Shown: positions 1 to 9,269 of the stretch, one piece after another
How positions within the stretch are numbered: the stretch's first letter is position 1
Layout: every line of letters starts with the position of its first letter
Assembly: GCA_945869735.1 (NCBI GenBank)
Contig: CAMBPQ010000007.1
Location: 1 to 64,000 of the forward strand
Direction of reading: 5' to 3'
DNA length: 64,000 bases
Source: Planctomicrobium piriforme
GTDB lineage: Bacteria; Planctomycetota; Planctomycetia; Pirellulales; UBA1268
The notes under the pieces: generated by a model
The model's input: only the letters and a program-made list of their open reading frames with translations
What the model was told of the DNA's origin: nothing
The model's database searches: none
Made by a program: the position numbers and the translations under genes

Positions 1-1
1 C

Positions 2-76
2 TTCGACTCCCCGTGGGGGTACTGCAACGGCCGCGCCGCCCGCGAATGCGAGTGGCGCGGCTGTCCGCGTTTCTGA
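2..76 (+). CDS. C-terminal fragment of a CDS truncated by the window edge (…FDSPWGYCNGRAARECEWRGCPRF*), Cys/Trp-rich
   Basis: Frame 2 is open from the window edge to a TGA at 74-76; unusual Cys-rich composition; family not recognised. Confidence 0.4.
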   Translation, partial: FDSPWGYCNGRAARECEWRGCPRF

Positions 77-155
77 TGACGACGCCTGCGCCGAGTTGAT
101 GGACGCCGTCGCCGGTGCAGGAAATCTAACCCGGTCACCCCGGTGCGGACGGCCA

Positions 156-365
156 TCAATCGGGCAGCGTCGCTCCGATCTTCACCCGCACCTGCCAGTG
201 GGCGATCTTACCGTCCTCGATGTGCCCGCGGGTCTCAACGACCTCGAACCACCGCAACTTGCTCTCATCCTGCTCCGCCTTGGCGATGGCGTTTTGAACC
301 GCCGCCTCGATGCTCGTGTGCGAAGAGCCGACTAGTTCGATCATCTTGTAGGAGTGTTCGCTCAT
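156..365 (-). CDS. Dodecin family protein
   Basis: 69 aa [32 protein letters not shown]…[29 protein letters not shown], dodecin signature; ORF track start (641) is too far upstream. Confidence 0.93.
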   Translation of the reverse strand: MSEHSYKMIELVGSSHTSIEAAVQNAIAKAEQDESKLRWFEVVETRGHIEDGKIAHWQVRVKIGATLPD

Positions 366-691
366 GGAGAATCGAGTCCCTTTCCTAAAGTTGTCAACGT
401 GGTGAGACCGTATCAATCGACGTGATGCACCAATTGTATGACGTGCCAGACTTCGCGGAAAAGCCCTCCTTGCCGAACTCCCGGTGCTCGATTGTCTCGA
501 ACCGCTCTGCGAGTTTCCGAAGCCGGGTAGGGGAGGTATTGCCATCATGCGCATAAACCCCGGCACGCACTTCCGGCCACGTGTCCAGCCGGGGCTGGCC
601 GCAGCTGACAAGACGGCGACCTGCGACCGTGTCGGTGGCAAAAGTGGTGCGTAGCCCCCGAAAGCCCGGCCCCTGAAGCCTCAGATCTCAG

Positions 692-967
692 TCAAAACGC
701 CGCGAAGACCCACCACACGGCGACCGCAAGACAGACGAGGGCCGTGGCGATCACCCAGGCAGGCTTGCGCGGCCCCGCATGGTCTTCTGCCGAGAGATAC
801 CGCTCGCAGTACGGACACCGCGGCGAGTCTTCGAGAATATCGCGATGACAAGAGGGGCAGGGGACGGTCGGTTCCTCGTCGGAGTCGTCGCCGAGATCAG
901 CCTCGACATCCTCCCAGTCGTCGTCATCGTCATCTTCTTCATCGTCGCGGTCGCGGCGGGCTGTCAT
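692..967 (-). CDS. Small acidic zinc-ribbon protein with C-terminal transmembrane helix
   Basis: 91 aa; Asp/Glu-rich N-terminus, CPSCHRDILEDSPRCPYC zinc ribbon, one C-terminal TM; start overlaps the upstream gene stop. Confidence 0.7.
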   Translation of the reverse strand: MTARRDRDDEEDDDDDDWEDVEADLGDDSDEEPTVPCPSCHRDILEDSPRCPYCERYLSAEDHAGPRKPAWVIATALVCLAVAVWWVFAAF

Positions 968-1140
968 CGGTTGACCTTCGTGTTTCCCTCGACGTGCGGG
1001 GGGCTGTAGGGACAGTGCCGGCAGCCACAGCCGCAGCAATGGCCGCGCTTCAGGTGATGGGCCGCCGAATACACCAGCAAACCATTCTCGAAGTAGAAAT
1101 CGGGCTGCAGGGGTGCGGGCTTGGGCTGGTCATCAGGCAT
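964..1140 (-). CDS. DUF5522-like small Cys-rich protein (58 aa)
   Basis: Hand translation MPDDQPKPAPLQPDFYFENGLLVYSAAHHLKRGHCCGCGCRHCPYSPPHVEGNTKVNR*; CCGCGCRHCPY motif; 4-nt overlap with downstream gene; below the ORF-track length cutoff. Confidence 0.75.
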   Translation of the reverse strand: MPDDQPKPAPLQPDFYFENGLLVYSAAHHLKRGHCCGCGCRHCPYSPPHVEGNTKVNR

Positions 1141-1270
1141 AAGCTGGCTCGCGACTCCGATCGATACGCCACCGTAGTCTAGCCGCGGCGGTCAGGTGTC
1201 GTTCCCTGCTCGACAGACATAGACCTCAGCACGCTCGGGATGGTTTCCCGGTCACCTAGAATGGGGAGCT

Positions 1271-4111
1271 ATGGCCAACGATCTACCTCGGGGTCTGACG
1301 ATGAACGCCGCGAGCCCCATGATCGCCACCAGCGCCGGACGACGCGAGCCGCCGGCACGTCCGCCGGTGCTATGGCACGCCATCGACCTCGACGGCGTCG
1401 TCACCCGTCTCGGGACCGATGTGCGAGGACTCACGTCGGCTGAGGCTACTCGACGGCTTACCGACCACGGCCCAAACGTACTCAACGAGCCGCCTCCACG
1501 GCCTTGGTGGCGGACCTTCCTCCGCCAGTTCAAGGAACTCGTCATCTGGATCCTCGTGGTGGCCGCTGTGATCGCCGGCGCCATGGGAGACTGGGCCGAC
1601 GCGGCGGCGATCGTGGCGATCGTGCTCGTCAACGCCATCATCGGCTTCCTGCAGGAGGAACGGGCACAGAAGGCCTTGGCCGCGCTGCAACGCATGGCGG
1701 CACCGCTGGCGCGAGTGGTCCGCGACGGCACGCCCGCGTCGATTCCCACGCGGGAGGTCGTTCCGGGCGACCGGATCGAACTCGAGGCTGGCGACCACGT
1801 GCCGGCCGATGCCCGGCTGATCGAGGCCTTCGGGCTCTCCGTCCAGGAGTCGGCGCTCACCGGCGAGAGCATGCCGGTCGATAAGTCGCCGGCGGAGCCC
1901 CTGCCCGCCGCCACCTCGCTCGGCGAACGGCTCTCGCTCGTGCACGCGGGCACAGTGATCGCAGCGGGCAGCGGCTCGGCCGTCGTCGTGACCACCGGCA
2001 TGTCAACGGAAATTGGAAAGATCGCCGGCATGCTGGAGCGGTCTCCACCGGAGCAGACGCCGCTCCAGCGCAGGCTGGCGGGACTAGGCCGAATCCTGGT
2101 CGCCGTCTGCCTCGCCGTGGTCGGGATGATCTTCCTGATGGAACTGATCCGCGGCGGCGGTCTCAGCGAACTCTGGCGGACGGGCAGGCTCGGGGACGTG
2201 CTCCTACGGGCGTTAAGCCTCGCCGTGGCCGCGGTGCCCGAAGGGCTGCCGGCGGTGGTCACGCTCGTGCTCGCTCTCGGCGTGCAGCGGATGGTGGCGA
2301 GGAACGCGCTCGTTCGCCGTCTGCCGAGCATGGAGACACTCGGCTCGGTGACGGTGATCTGTTCCGACAAGACCGGCACGCTCACCCGTAACGAGATGAC
2401 CGTCCGCGACGTCGTCACTGCCAGCCATCACTACCGCGTGACTGGTGTGGGCTACGAGCCCCGGGGCGAGTTTCTTCCGCATGATCCGGGCGACGGCCAT
2501 GCCGTCGTGCCTGCCGCCGAGCCCGATCTCCGCACCCTCCTTTGGATCGCGGCCCGCTGCACCACGGCTACGCTGCGGCCCGGGGCCGATGGCGGCGGCT
2601 GGCAGGTGATCGGTGATCCGACGGAGGGGGCCCTGGTCGTGGCCGCGGTGAAGGGAGGCGTGGCCGCGAGCGATCCTGCCGAACCGACCATCTTCGAGAT
2701 TCCCTTCGACTCCACCAGGAAGCGGATGAGCGTGGTCGTGCGGCTCGACGCGAAGCGGCGGATGCTGGCCACGAAGGGCGCCCCAGAGGCGGTCCTCGCG
2801 CACTGCGTTGCCGAGCAGTGGGACGGCCGGGTCGTGCGACTCACCGATGACCGCCGCCTGGAAATCCTGGCCGCGGCGGCCGCCCTCGCCGAGCAGGCGC
2901 TGCGGGTGCTGTCACTGGCGTGGCGTGACGTGCCAGCGGAGGAGTCGCTCGACGACGACCCGAGCCACGTCGAACGCGGGCTGGTGCACGTGGGCCTCGT
3001 CGGCATGCTCGACCCGCCCCGAGACGAGGCCCGCACCGCCGTGCAGCGCTGCCGATCGGCCGGCATCCGCCCCGTGATGATCACCGGCGACCATCCGGCG
3101 ACGGCGATGGCCGTGGGCCGCGAACTCGGGCTCGTCAGCCCGGGCACCGACCGCATCGTCACCGGCACGCAACTCGACGCCATGGACGACTCGGCAATCA
3201 CGACCGCGGCCGCCGAGACGGCCATCTATGCGCGGGTGTCCGCCGAGCACAAGCTCCGCATCGTGCGAGCGCTCCAGGGCCTCGGCAACGTGGTGGCGAT
3301 GACGGGCGACGGGGTCAACGACGCCCCGGCGGTGAAGGCGGCCGACATCGGGATCGCGATGGGGATCACCGGCACCGACGTCACCCGCGAGGCGGCCGAC
3401 ATGGTGCTCACAGACGACAATTTCGCCTCGATCGTCAGCGCGGTGGAAGAGGGACGGGGCATCTATGACAACATCCAGAAGTTTATGCACTACCTGCTCT
3501 CGTGTAATGCGGGAGAGGTGCTCGTGATGTTTGTCGCTGCCTTGGCCGGATGGCCCGCGCCCTTGGCCGCGATCCAGATCCTGTGGCTCAACCTCGTGAC
3601 CGACGGCCTGCCGGCGCTTGCGCTGGGCCTTGAGCCGCCGGAGCCCGACATCATGAACCGTCCGCCACGTCCGCCGCGGGAGCCGGTGATCCCGTGGGCA
3701 CGCGGCATCCAGATCGTCGCGCACGGAGTGATCGTGGCGGCGGTGGTGCTGTTCGCGTTTTGGATCACCTGGCAGGGTGATGAGGCCCGGCTACCCTTGG
3801 CCCGCACCGTGACGTTCTGTGTCGCCGCGTTCAGCCAGCTTTTCTTTGCCATCGGCTGCCGCAGCGACCGCTCGACCGCGTTTCAGCTGGGCTTCCTCGG
3901 CAACCCGGCCCTCCTCCTGGCCGTGGTCCTCTCGGGACTGCTTCAGGTCATTGTCGTCACGCTGCCGCCGACACAGCCGTTATTCGAGATCGACTCCACG
4001 CTCGGCCGCGAGTGGGGACTCGTGCTCGGACTGTCGCTCGTGCCGGTCACTGTCGTCGAGTTGGCGAAATACCTCGTCTGGCCGAGACCCCGCCCTGCTC
4101 AGACCTTGTAG
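1271..4111 (+). CDS. Cation-translocating P-type ATPase (P2-type, Ca2+-ATPase-like)
   Basis: 946 aa; TGES, PEGLPAVVTLVLALGVQRM, DKTGTLTRNEMT, TGDGVNDAPAVKAADIGIAMG, C-terminal cation ATPase region. Confidence 0.95.
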   Translation: MANDLPRGLTMNAASPMIATSAGRREPPARPPVLWHAIDLDGVVTRLGTDVRGLTSAEATRRLTDHGPNVLNEPPPRPWWRTFLRQFKELVIWILVVAAVIAGAMGDWADAAAIVAIVLVNAIIGFLQEERAQKALAALQRMAAPLARVVRDGTPASIPTREVVPGDRIELEAGDHVPADARLIEAFGLSVQESALTGESMPVDKSPAEPLPAATSLGERLSLVHAGTVIAAGSGSAVVVTTGMSTEIGKIAGMLERSPPEQTPLQRRLAGLGRILVAVCLAVVGMIFLMELIRGGGLSELWRTGRLGDVLLRALSLAVAAVPEGLPAVVTLVLALGVQRMVARNALVRRLPSMETLGSVTVICSDKTGTLTRNEMTVRDVVTASHHYRVTGVGYEPRGEFLPHDPGDGHAVVPAAEPDLRTLLWIAARCTTATLRPGADGGGWQVIGDPTEGALVVAAVKGGVAASDPAEPTIFEIPFDSTRKRMSVVVRLDAKRRMLATKGAPEAVLAHCVAEQWDGRVVRLTDDRRLEILAAAAALAEQALRVLSLAWRDVPAEESLDDDPSHVERGLVHVGLVGMLDPPRDEARTAVQRCRSAGIRPVMITGDHPATAMAVGRELGLVSPGTDRIVTGTQLDAMDDSAITTAAAETAIYARVSAEHKLRIVRALQGLGNVVAMTGDGVNDAPAVKAADIGIAMGITGTDVTREAADMVLTDDNFASIVSAVEEGRGIYDNIQKFMHYLLSCNAGEVLVMFVAALAGWPAPLAAIQILWLNLVTDGLPALALGLEPPEPDIMNRPPRPPREPVIPWARGIQIVAHGVIVAAVVLFAFWITWQGDEARLPLARTVTFCVAAFSQLFFAIGCRSDRSTAFQLGFLGNPALLLAVVLSGLLQVIVVTLPPTQPLFEIDSTLGREWGLVLGLSLVPVTVVELAKYLVWPRPRPAQTL

Positions 4112-5781
4112 CCGTTGCGGGTGACGTCGGGCTTCACGCCCTCGGGCGTCTCGTCGCTGGCGATGTCGAACCACTCGGGCTTGAAGTCGATCCGAGCCTG
4201 CGACGTCGGGTTGGCCAGCGCGATGTTGCTCACCAGGGCGATGACCGCGTCGGCGATCGCCACCTCCGGCTTGCACCGCGGCTGGTTTTCGGGCGACGGG
4301 TTGCGGATGCACCACGCCCAGTGCTCCATCTCCTCGGTGTAGCCGCGGGACGGGGCCGCGTCGGCGCCGCCTGCCTTGCCGCTGGCCGCGTAGCCACCGC
4401 CGCCGCTTTCCGTGGTGTCGAGCGTGGGCGAGCCGTCCTTCGCCTTCGCGACGGTCACGCGGGTGTCCTTCGATGAATCCTTGTAGAGCATCACGTCCCG
4501 CTCCTGCTCCAGCACGAGCGTGCCCTTCGTGCCCAGCACCACTTCACCGTAGCCGCCGAAGCCGTTGCCATTGATGGAGGAGTAGGTGACGACGATCTTT
4601 TTGTTTTTGTCGTCCTCGTATCCTGGCGCGGGATACTCATACATGCAGTAGACGTGGTCATCGATCTCGCGGTCGGCCGGAAAGATGCTCCGGTTGCCAA
4701 CGGCGGTTACCGTCAGCGGCTTCACCTTCTTACCCTGGCCGTGCATCGCCGATACAAAGATGCCGGCGGCGTCGAGTTGGTGGCTGCCCAGCTCGGCCAT
4801 CAGGCCACCGCCCGTGCGGTTCCAGAGCCGCCAGCGGACGAGCTCCTCCATTGGCGTGCGGGCCGATCCGTCGGGCAGGCTCATCTGCGTGTAGCCGAAC
4901 TTCGCGGCATCGAGCAAGGAGTCGGAGATTTGGGCCTCGAGCTGGGCGATTTTCTTCTCAAGCGGGTCGATGTCGGAGGGCTTCGCTGTTTCGAGGTCCT
5001 TCTTCCAGCCGGCGAGTTGCTTGGCAAGCGATGCGTCGTCGGGCATCGCCGGCTTCCACGAATCCTTGCCGGGCAGGTTGCCGCGGTGCCACTGGGCACG
5101 GATCGAGTGCAGGTCGCCGATGAGTTTGGCGGTGCCGATCGTATGGACGGCGTTGTCGTAGAGCATGCTGTAGTGCCGCTGATGCCCGGTCGCGAGAATC
5201 CTGCCGGTCTCCTGCGACACGCGGCCCATCTCCTTGCACTCATGCACGCTGTGGCCCATGAGCTTTTCGGTGAGCACGTGCTTGCCGGCCCGCATCGCTT
5301 TGATCGACGCCTCGGCGTGGAGGTGGAGCGGCAGCGCGATGATCACCGCCTCGACGTTCGGGTCGGCGAGCAGGTCTTCGTAAGCCGCGTAGATCTTCAC
5401 CTTCTCGCGGGCCGCATCCTCCGTCGACCACTTGTACTTCGCCATCAGCCCGGGGCGGGCCTGGTAGGCGCTGGGGCTGGAGACGTCACCGTGAAAGGCG
5501 CGGAAGACGTTGTAGGGCCGGATGTCGGCGATGGCGACGACGTTGAGGTAGTCGGGATTGTGGGCCCCGACGAGCACGCTCCCCTCGTCGCCCGTGCCGA
5601 GCACGCCGACGCGGAGTGGGTCGCCCACGCTCTTGCCGTAGCCAAAGTAGATCGAGCCCAGCCCGGCCCCGCTGGCGAGACCAGCCGCCACCGTGCCGGT
5701 GAGGAAGTCACGCCGCGTGATGGCGACGGCATCGTCAAAGTTTTCCTTGCCGATCGCCTTCTGCTGTTCGGTCAGGTTCAT
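4099..5781 (-). CDS. Gfo/Idh/MocA family oxidoreductase with twin-arginine signal
   Basis: 560 aa; TRRDFLTGTVAAGLASGAG Tat signal, RVGVLGTGDEG Rossmann motif, EKLMGHSVHECKEM. Confidence 0.92.
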   Translation of the reverse strand: MNLTEQQKAIGKENFDDAVAITRRDFLTGTVAAGLASGAGLGSIYFGYGKSVGDPLRVGVLGTGDEGSVLVGAHNPDYLNVVAIADIRPYNVFRAFHGDVSSPSAYQARPGLMAKYKWSTEDAAREKVKIYAAYEDLLADPNVEAVIIALPLHLHAEASIKAMRAGKHVLTEKLMGHSVHECKEMGRVSQETGRILATGHQRHYSMLYDNAVHTIGTAKLIGDLHSIRAQWHRGNLPGKDSWKPAMPDDASLAKQLAGWKKDLETAKPSDIDPLEKKIAQLEAQISDSLLDAAKFGYTQMSLPDGSARTPMEELVRWRLWNRTGGGLMAELGSHQLDAAGIFVSAMHGQGKKVKPLTVTAVGNRSIFPADREIDDHVYCMYEYPAPGYEDDKNKKIVVTYSSINGNGFGGYGEVVLGTKGTLVLEQERDVMLYKDSSKDTRVTVAKAKDGSPTLDTTESGGGGYAASGKAGGADAAPSRGYTEEMEHWAWCIRNPSPENQPRCKPEVAIADAVIALVSNIALANPTSQARIDFKPEWFDIASDETPEGVKPDVTRNGYKV

Positions 5782-5815
5782 GGGATCACCTTCGAGGGCT
5801 CGGCGTGCGTGAACG

Positions 5816-6757
5816 TTATGAGGGAGTGCCAGAGGGCGGCTTTGAGGCCCCACAGCACGAGGACAGCGGACACCACTGGCTGAGGAAATAGTCGAGGCCG
5901 CTCCAGCCTCCGGTGGGCAGGGCGGCGATGACGAGCAACGCCGCCACCTCCACCCATTGATCGTACGTGGGCTGGGCCCCAATGGCCCAAAAGGGCTGCG
6001 AGGCGATCACGCTGACCAGGAAAAACACCCCACCCATGGCGTTGAACTTGGCCAGCACCCCGAGCACGAGGCAGGCCCCGATCGTGACCAGCGACCAGCT
6101 GACGAACCGGTCGGCCCGCCAGAGCTTCGTCGGCTCGGCCGCCAATCCGGCACGGCTGCGGTCCGCATCGGACGGCAGTTGGGCATCCCACTCGGCCGTC
6201 AACTTATGGCCGATGGCCGCGGCGTCTTTCATCCAGCCGGCGGCCTGACCCCCGAGTTCCTTCTTTTTCTTGTTGACGCGTTCCCACTCGAAGGGAATCT
6301 CGGCGGCCCCGGGCTTCCGCTCCATGACGCCCAGACGGGCCACCTGGAGCCGGTAGTCGGTGAGGTCGTCTTCAAGGCTCTTGGCGTAGTCGGCCAGTTC
6401 CTCACGAGCGGCGGCGAGGCTCTTTTCAGCGGCGGTGCAGGCATCGGCCGCGAGCGGAACCTTTTTCATTCGGGCTTCGAGGAGCTTCTGCCAGCCAGCG
6501 ACAACCGTTCGCTGCCAGTCCTTCGAGACCTCGGCCGCGGGCCGGCCGTCGCGGGCACCGAGCGTGCCCGACCAGTCACCCGTCTGCGGCAGGCCTGAAC
6601 GATACAAGTCGGCAAGAGGGCCGACCGCCGCCTTGCGGAATCCGGCACTCGACCAATCGGGCTCGCGCAGATGGTTGAGGCCTTCGAGAAAGAAATGCAG
6701 GCCGCACATGATCCGAAGGAACGCGAGCGCTGCAATGGCGATGAGGGGAAGTCGCAT
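5816..6757 (-). CDS. DoxX-like membrane protein
   Basis: 313 aa from MRLPLIAIAALAFLRIMCGLHFFLEGLNHL; coiled middle region; C-terminal TM segments (LVTIGACLVLGVLAKFNAMGGVFFLVSVIASQPFWAIG). Confidence 0.72.
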   Translation of the reverse strand: MRLPLIAIAALAFLRIMCGLHFFLEGLNHLREPDWSSAGFRKAAVGPLADLYRSGLPQTGDWSGTLGARDGRPAAEVSKDWQRTVVAGWQKLLEARMKKVPLAADACTAAEKSLAAAREELADYAKSLEDDLTDYRLQVARLGVMERKPGAAEIPFEWERVNKKKKELGGQAAGWMKDAAAIGHKLTAEWDAQLPSDADRSRAGLAAEPTKLWRADRFVSWSLVTIGACLVLGVLAKFNAMGGVFFLVSVIASQPFWAIGAQPTYDQWVEVAALLVIAALPTGGWSGLDYFLSQWCPLSSCCGASKPPSGTPS

Positions 6758-6928
6758 GGGATTCCAAGCGGGGTTCGTCGGCAGCGGAGGGATGGGCCCG
6801 CGACCGATGTCCGGAAACATATTGAACCCTGAAACGGACCGGCGACAAGCCCACGAAAATCGGACCAAACGGAAAGAGCCATTGGAAAAGGCTTGCCAGA
6901 TTGGCGGCAACCCTGCGAAAACCCGGAA

Positions 6929-7906
6929 ATGCGAATCGTTCTCTGCTATCCCGTCGAGCAAAAACACGTCGCCCAGATCCAGGCCGTGGTCCCCGATGCC
7001 ACGCTCGTCGACGCCGGTCAGGAGCGGGTGGCAGACGAGCTCCCATCGGCCGACCTGTTGTGCGGCCATCCTAAGGTGCCTGTTCCGTGGGACAGGGTCG
7101 TTGCTGAGGGGCGGCTGAAGTGGATTCAGTCGTCGGCGGCTGGCCTCGACCACTGCCTCGTGCCGGCCGTGGTCGGTTCCAAGATCATCGTCACGAGCGC
7201 GTCCGGCGTGCTGGCCGACCAGGTCGCGGAGCAGACCGTCGGCATGGCCGTGGCCTGCACGAGAAGGTTTCCCCTGTTTCTCGAGCAGCAGCAGCGACGC
7301 GAGTTTGTCCGTCGCCCCACCGTCGATCTCACCGGGGCCACTGTGGGAATCGTGGGGCTGGGAGGAAATGGCCGACGCCTGGTCGAGGTGCTCGAGCCTT
7401 TCCGTGTCCGGATCCTCGCGACCGACTGGTTTCCGGTGCGGAAGCCCGCAGCCGTCGAGTTTCTCGGCAACCCCGATACGCTCCCTGGCCTGCTGCCCGA
7501 GATCGACGTGTTGTTTCTCTGCGCCCCACTCACCGAACACACCCGCTCCATGATCGACGCCACCGCGATCGCCCGGATGAAGAAAGGGGCGATTCTCGTC
7601 AACGTCGCCCGCGGGCCGCTGGTCGACGAAGATGCACTCGTCGACGCGCTCGAGAGCGGTCACCTCGACTCGGCGGCCCTCGACGTGACCCCCGACGAGC
7701 CCCCCCGGCCCGACAGCCGGCTCTGGACGGCGCCGCGACTTTTGATCACGCCCCACGTGGGCGGCCAGTCAAAACACCGAATCAATGCGATGACCGATTT
7801 TTTCTGCGACAATCTTCTAAGGTATCGTGAGGGTCGGCCCCTGCGGAATCTCGTCGACAAGCGACTTGGCTTTCCGGAGCCGCCTCATGAGGGGAGCGGA
7901 CGATGA
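6929..7906 (+). CDS. D-2-hydroxyacid dehydrogenase family protein
   Basis: GATVGIVGLGGNGRRLVEVL NAD motif; ARMKKGAILVNVARGPLVDEDALVDALESGHLDSAALDVTPDEPP. Confidence 0.93.
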   Translation: MRIVLCYPVEQKHVAQIQAVVPDATLVDAGQERVADELPSADLLCGHPKVPVPWDRVVAEGRLKWIQSSAAGLDHCLVPAVVGSKIIVTSASGVLADQVAEQTVGMAVACTRRFPLFLEQQQRREFVRRPTVDLTGATVGIVGLGGNGRRLVEVLEPFRVRILATDWFPVRKPAAVEFLGNPDTLPGLLPEIDVLFLCAPLTEHTRSMIDATAIARMKKGAILVNVARGPLVDEDALVDALESGHLDSAALDVTPDEPPRPDSRLWTAPRLLITPHVGGQSKHRINAMTDFFCDNLLRYREGRPLRNLVDKRLGFPEPPHEGSGR

Positions 7907-9006
7907 GCACGACCATCATGCAAGAGGAACGGCCCACGATCACGGCGGCCGGTGACGTCGGCAGCCAGTGCCCCGAGGAACTCCTCTCCCGCTACGCCGA
8001 GATTCTCAATGCGGGCCGCCTCCACTGGACCGAATACCACACGCTCTCGCGGCGACTCGGGGCGGGAGGGCAGGGGGTCGTCTATCTCACCACCCGGCGC
8101 GGCACCGACAACTTCACGCTTCCCGTCGCGCTCAAGATCTTCTCGCCCGAGCGGTATGCGTCGGAGCAACTCTATGTGGAGGCGATGAACCGCATCGCGG
8201 CGGTGGCGGCCCGGGTGGCCCAGATCCAGCAGGACAACCTGCTCGACGTCCACAACTTCGTTGAGCAGCGTATGGTCCGGATCATGGAGATGGAGTGGAT
8301 CGACGGTTACGACCTCTCGCGGCTCCTCGCGCCCGAACTGCTTGAGCGCACCAAGGCGAGCGTTGATGAGGATCGCTGGACATATCTCAACAACGTGATC
8401 GTCACGGCGGGACCTCTGCAATCGCGGCTCAAGCCGGGAGTGGCGATCGCGATCGTACGGGAATGCCTCGCCGCGCTCGCTGCACTCCACCGCGAGGGGA
8501 TCGTGCACGCCGATGTGAAGACCTCCAACATCATGGTGAAGCGGACCGGTAACGCGAAGATCATCGATATCGGCTCGGGGCATCCGGTTGACGAACCGCC
8601 GCCGACGCGGACCTGTACGCCGGCCTATGCGGCTCCGGAGGTGCTCGAGGGCCGCGACAACACGCCGCGTTCCGACCTGGCCAGCCTCGGCTACGTGCTC
8701 ATCGAGATGCTTTCAGGGCAGCCGCTGTTCGCCGGCCTCCAATCGTTTGGCGACCTGCTCGAGGCCAAGCGATCGCTCGTGCACCGGCTGCCGCAACTGC
8801 TCCCGACGGAGGTGACCTGCAACGAACTGCTCATGGATTTCTGCCGCGGCCTCATCGCCCCCGATCCCGCGAAGCGGTTTCCGAGCGCTGAAGACGCCGA
8901 CATGAAGAAGGGCGGTGCGGCCAGCTTTCACCGCCAACTCATCGTGGGCGGGCTGGCCAGCGAATACGAAAACGAGATCCGCGCCTGGCTCGAAGAGCTC
9001 GACTGA
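7903..9006 (+). CDS. Serine/threonine protein kinase domain protein
   Basis: GAGGQGVVYLTTRR…VALKIFSPE, HADVKTSNIMVKRTGNAKIIDIGSGHP, CTPAYAAPEVLEG; ATGA overlap with the preceding dehydrogenase. Confidence 0.9.
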   Translation: MSTTIMQEERPTITAAGDVGSQCPEELLSRYAEILNAGRLHWTEYHTLSRRLGAGGQGVVYLTTRRGTDNFTLPVALKIFSPERYASEQLYVEAMNRIAAVAARVAQIQQDNLLDVHNFVEQRMVRIMEMEWIDGYDLSRLLAPELLERTKASVDEDRWTYLNNVIVTAGPLQSRLKPGVAIAIVRECLAALAALHREGIVHADVKTSNIMVKRTGNAKIIDIGSGHPVDEPPPTRTCTPAYAAPEVLEGRDNTPRSDLASLGYVLIEMLSGQPLFAGLQSFGDLLEAKRSLVHRLPQLLPTEVTCNELLMDFCRGLIAPDPAKRFPSAEDADMKKGGAASFHRQLIVGGLASEYENEIRAWLEELD

Positions 9007-9033
9007 ACGCCTGCCAGCCTGCCACGCCTCCGA

Positions 9034-9268
9034 GGCCACTTTGGCAATCCTGTTCGGCACGAGAGGAGCTCGAAGGGGGCTTGAGTGGTGGGTCGGGGCT
9101 GCCCGTGCCCCATCGCCGGACGTGTACGCCGCCCGGATTCCCGTCGCTTGCGCTCTGGGCTTTTTGAGGGCCGGGGATCGCGTCCGACAAGAAGCCCCAA
9201 GCGCGAGCGCGGGGAAGACGGGTGGCATACCGATTCCTTCCGCGCCAAACAGGATCGCCACGGTGGCC
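9034..9268. repeat. MITE-like intergenic element with ~27-bp imperfect terminal inverted repeats enclosing a copy of repeat family 1
   Basis: 9034-9060 GGCCACTTTGGCAATCCTGTTCGGCAC pairs with the reverse complement of 9241-9268 (GGCCACCGTGGCGATCCTGTTTGGCGCG); internal inverted arms at ~9140-9170 and ~9187-9218. Confidence 0.75.
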
Positions 9269-9269
9269 T

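Noticed and set aside
4654-5883. 409-aa plus-strand ORF antisense to the Gfo/Idh gene
   Set aside because: No family features; the sense strand encodes a clear oxidoreductase.
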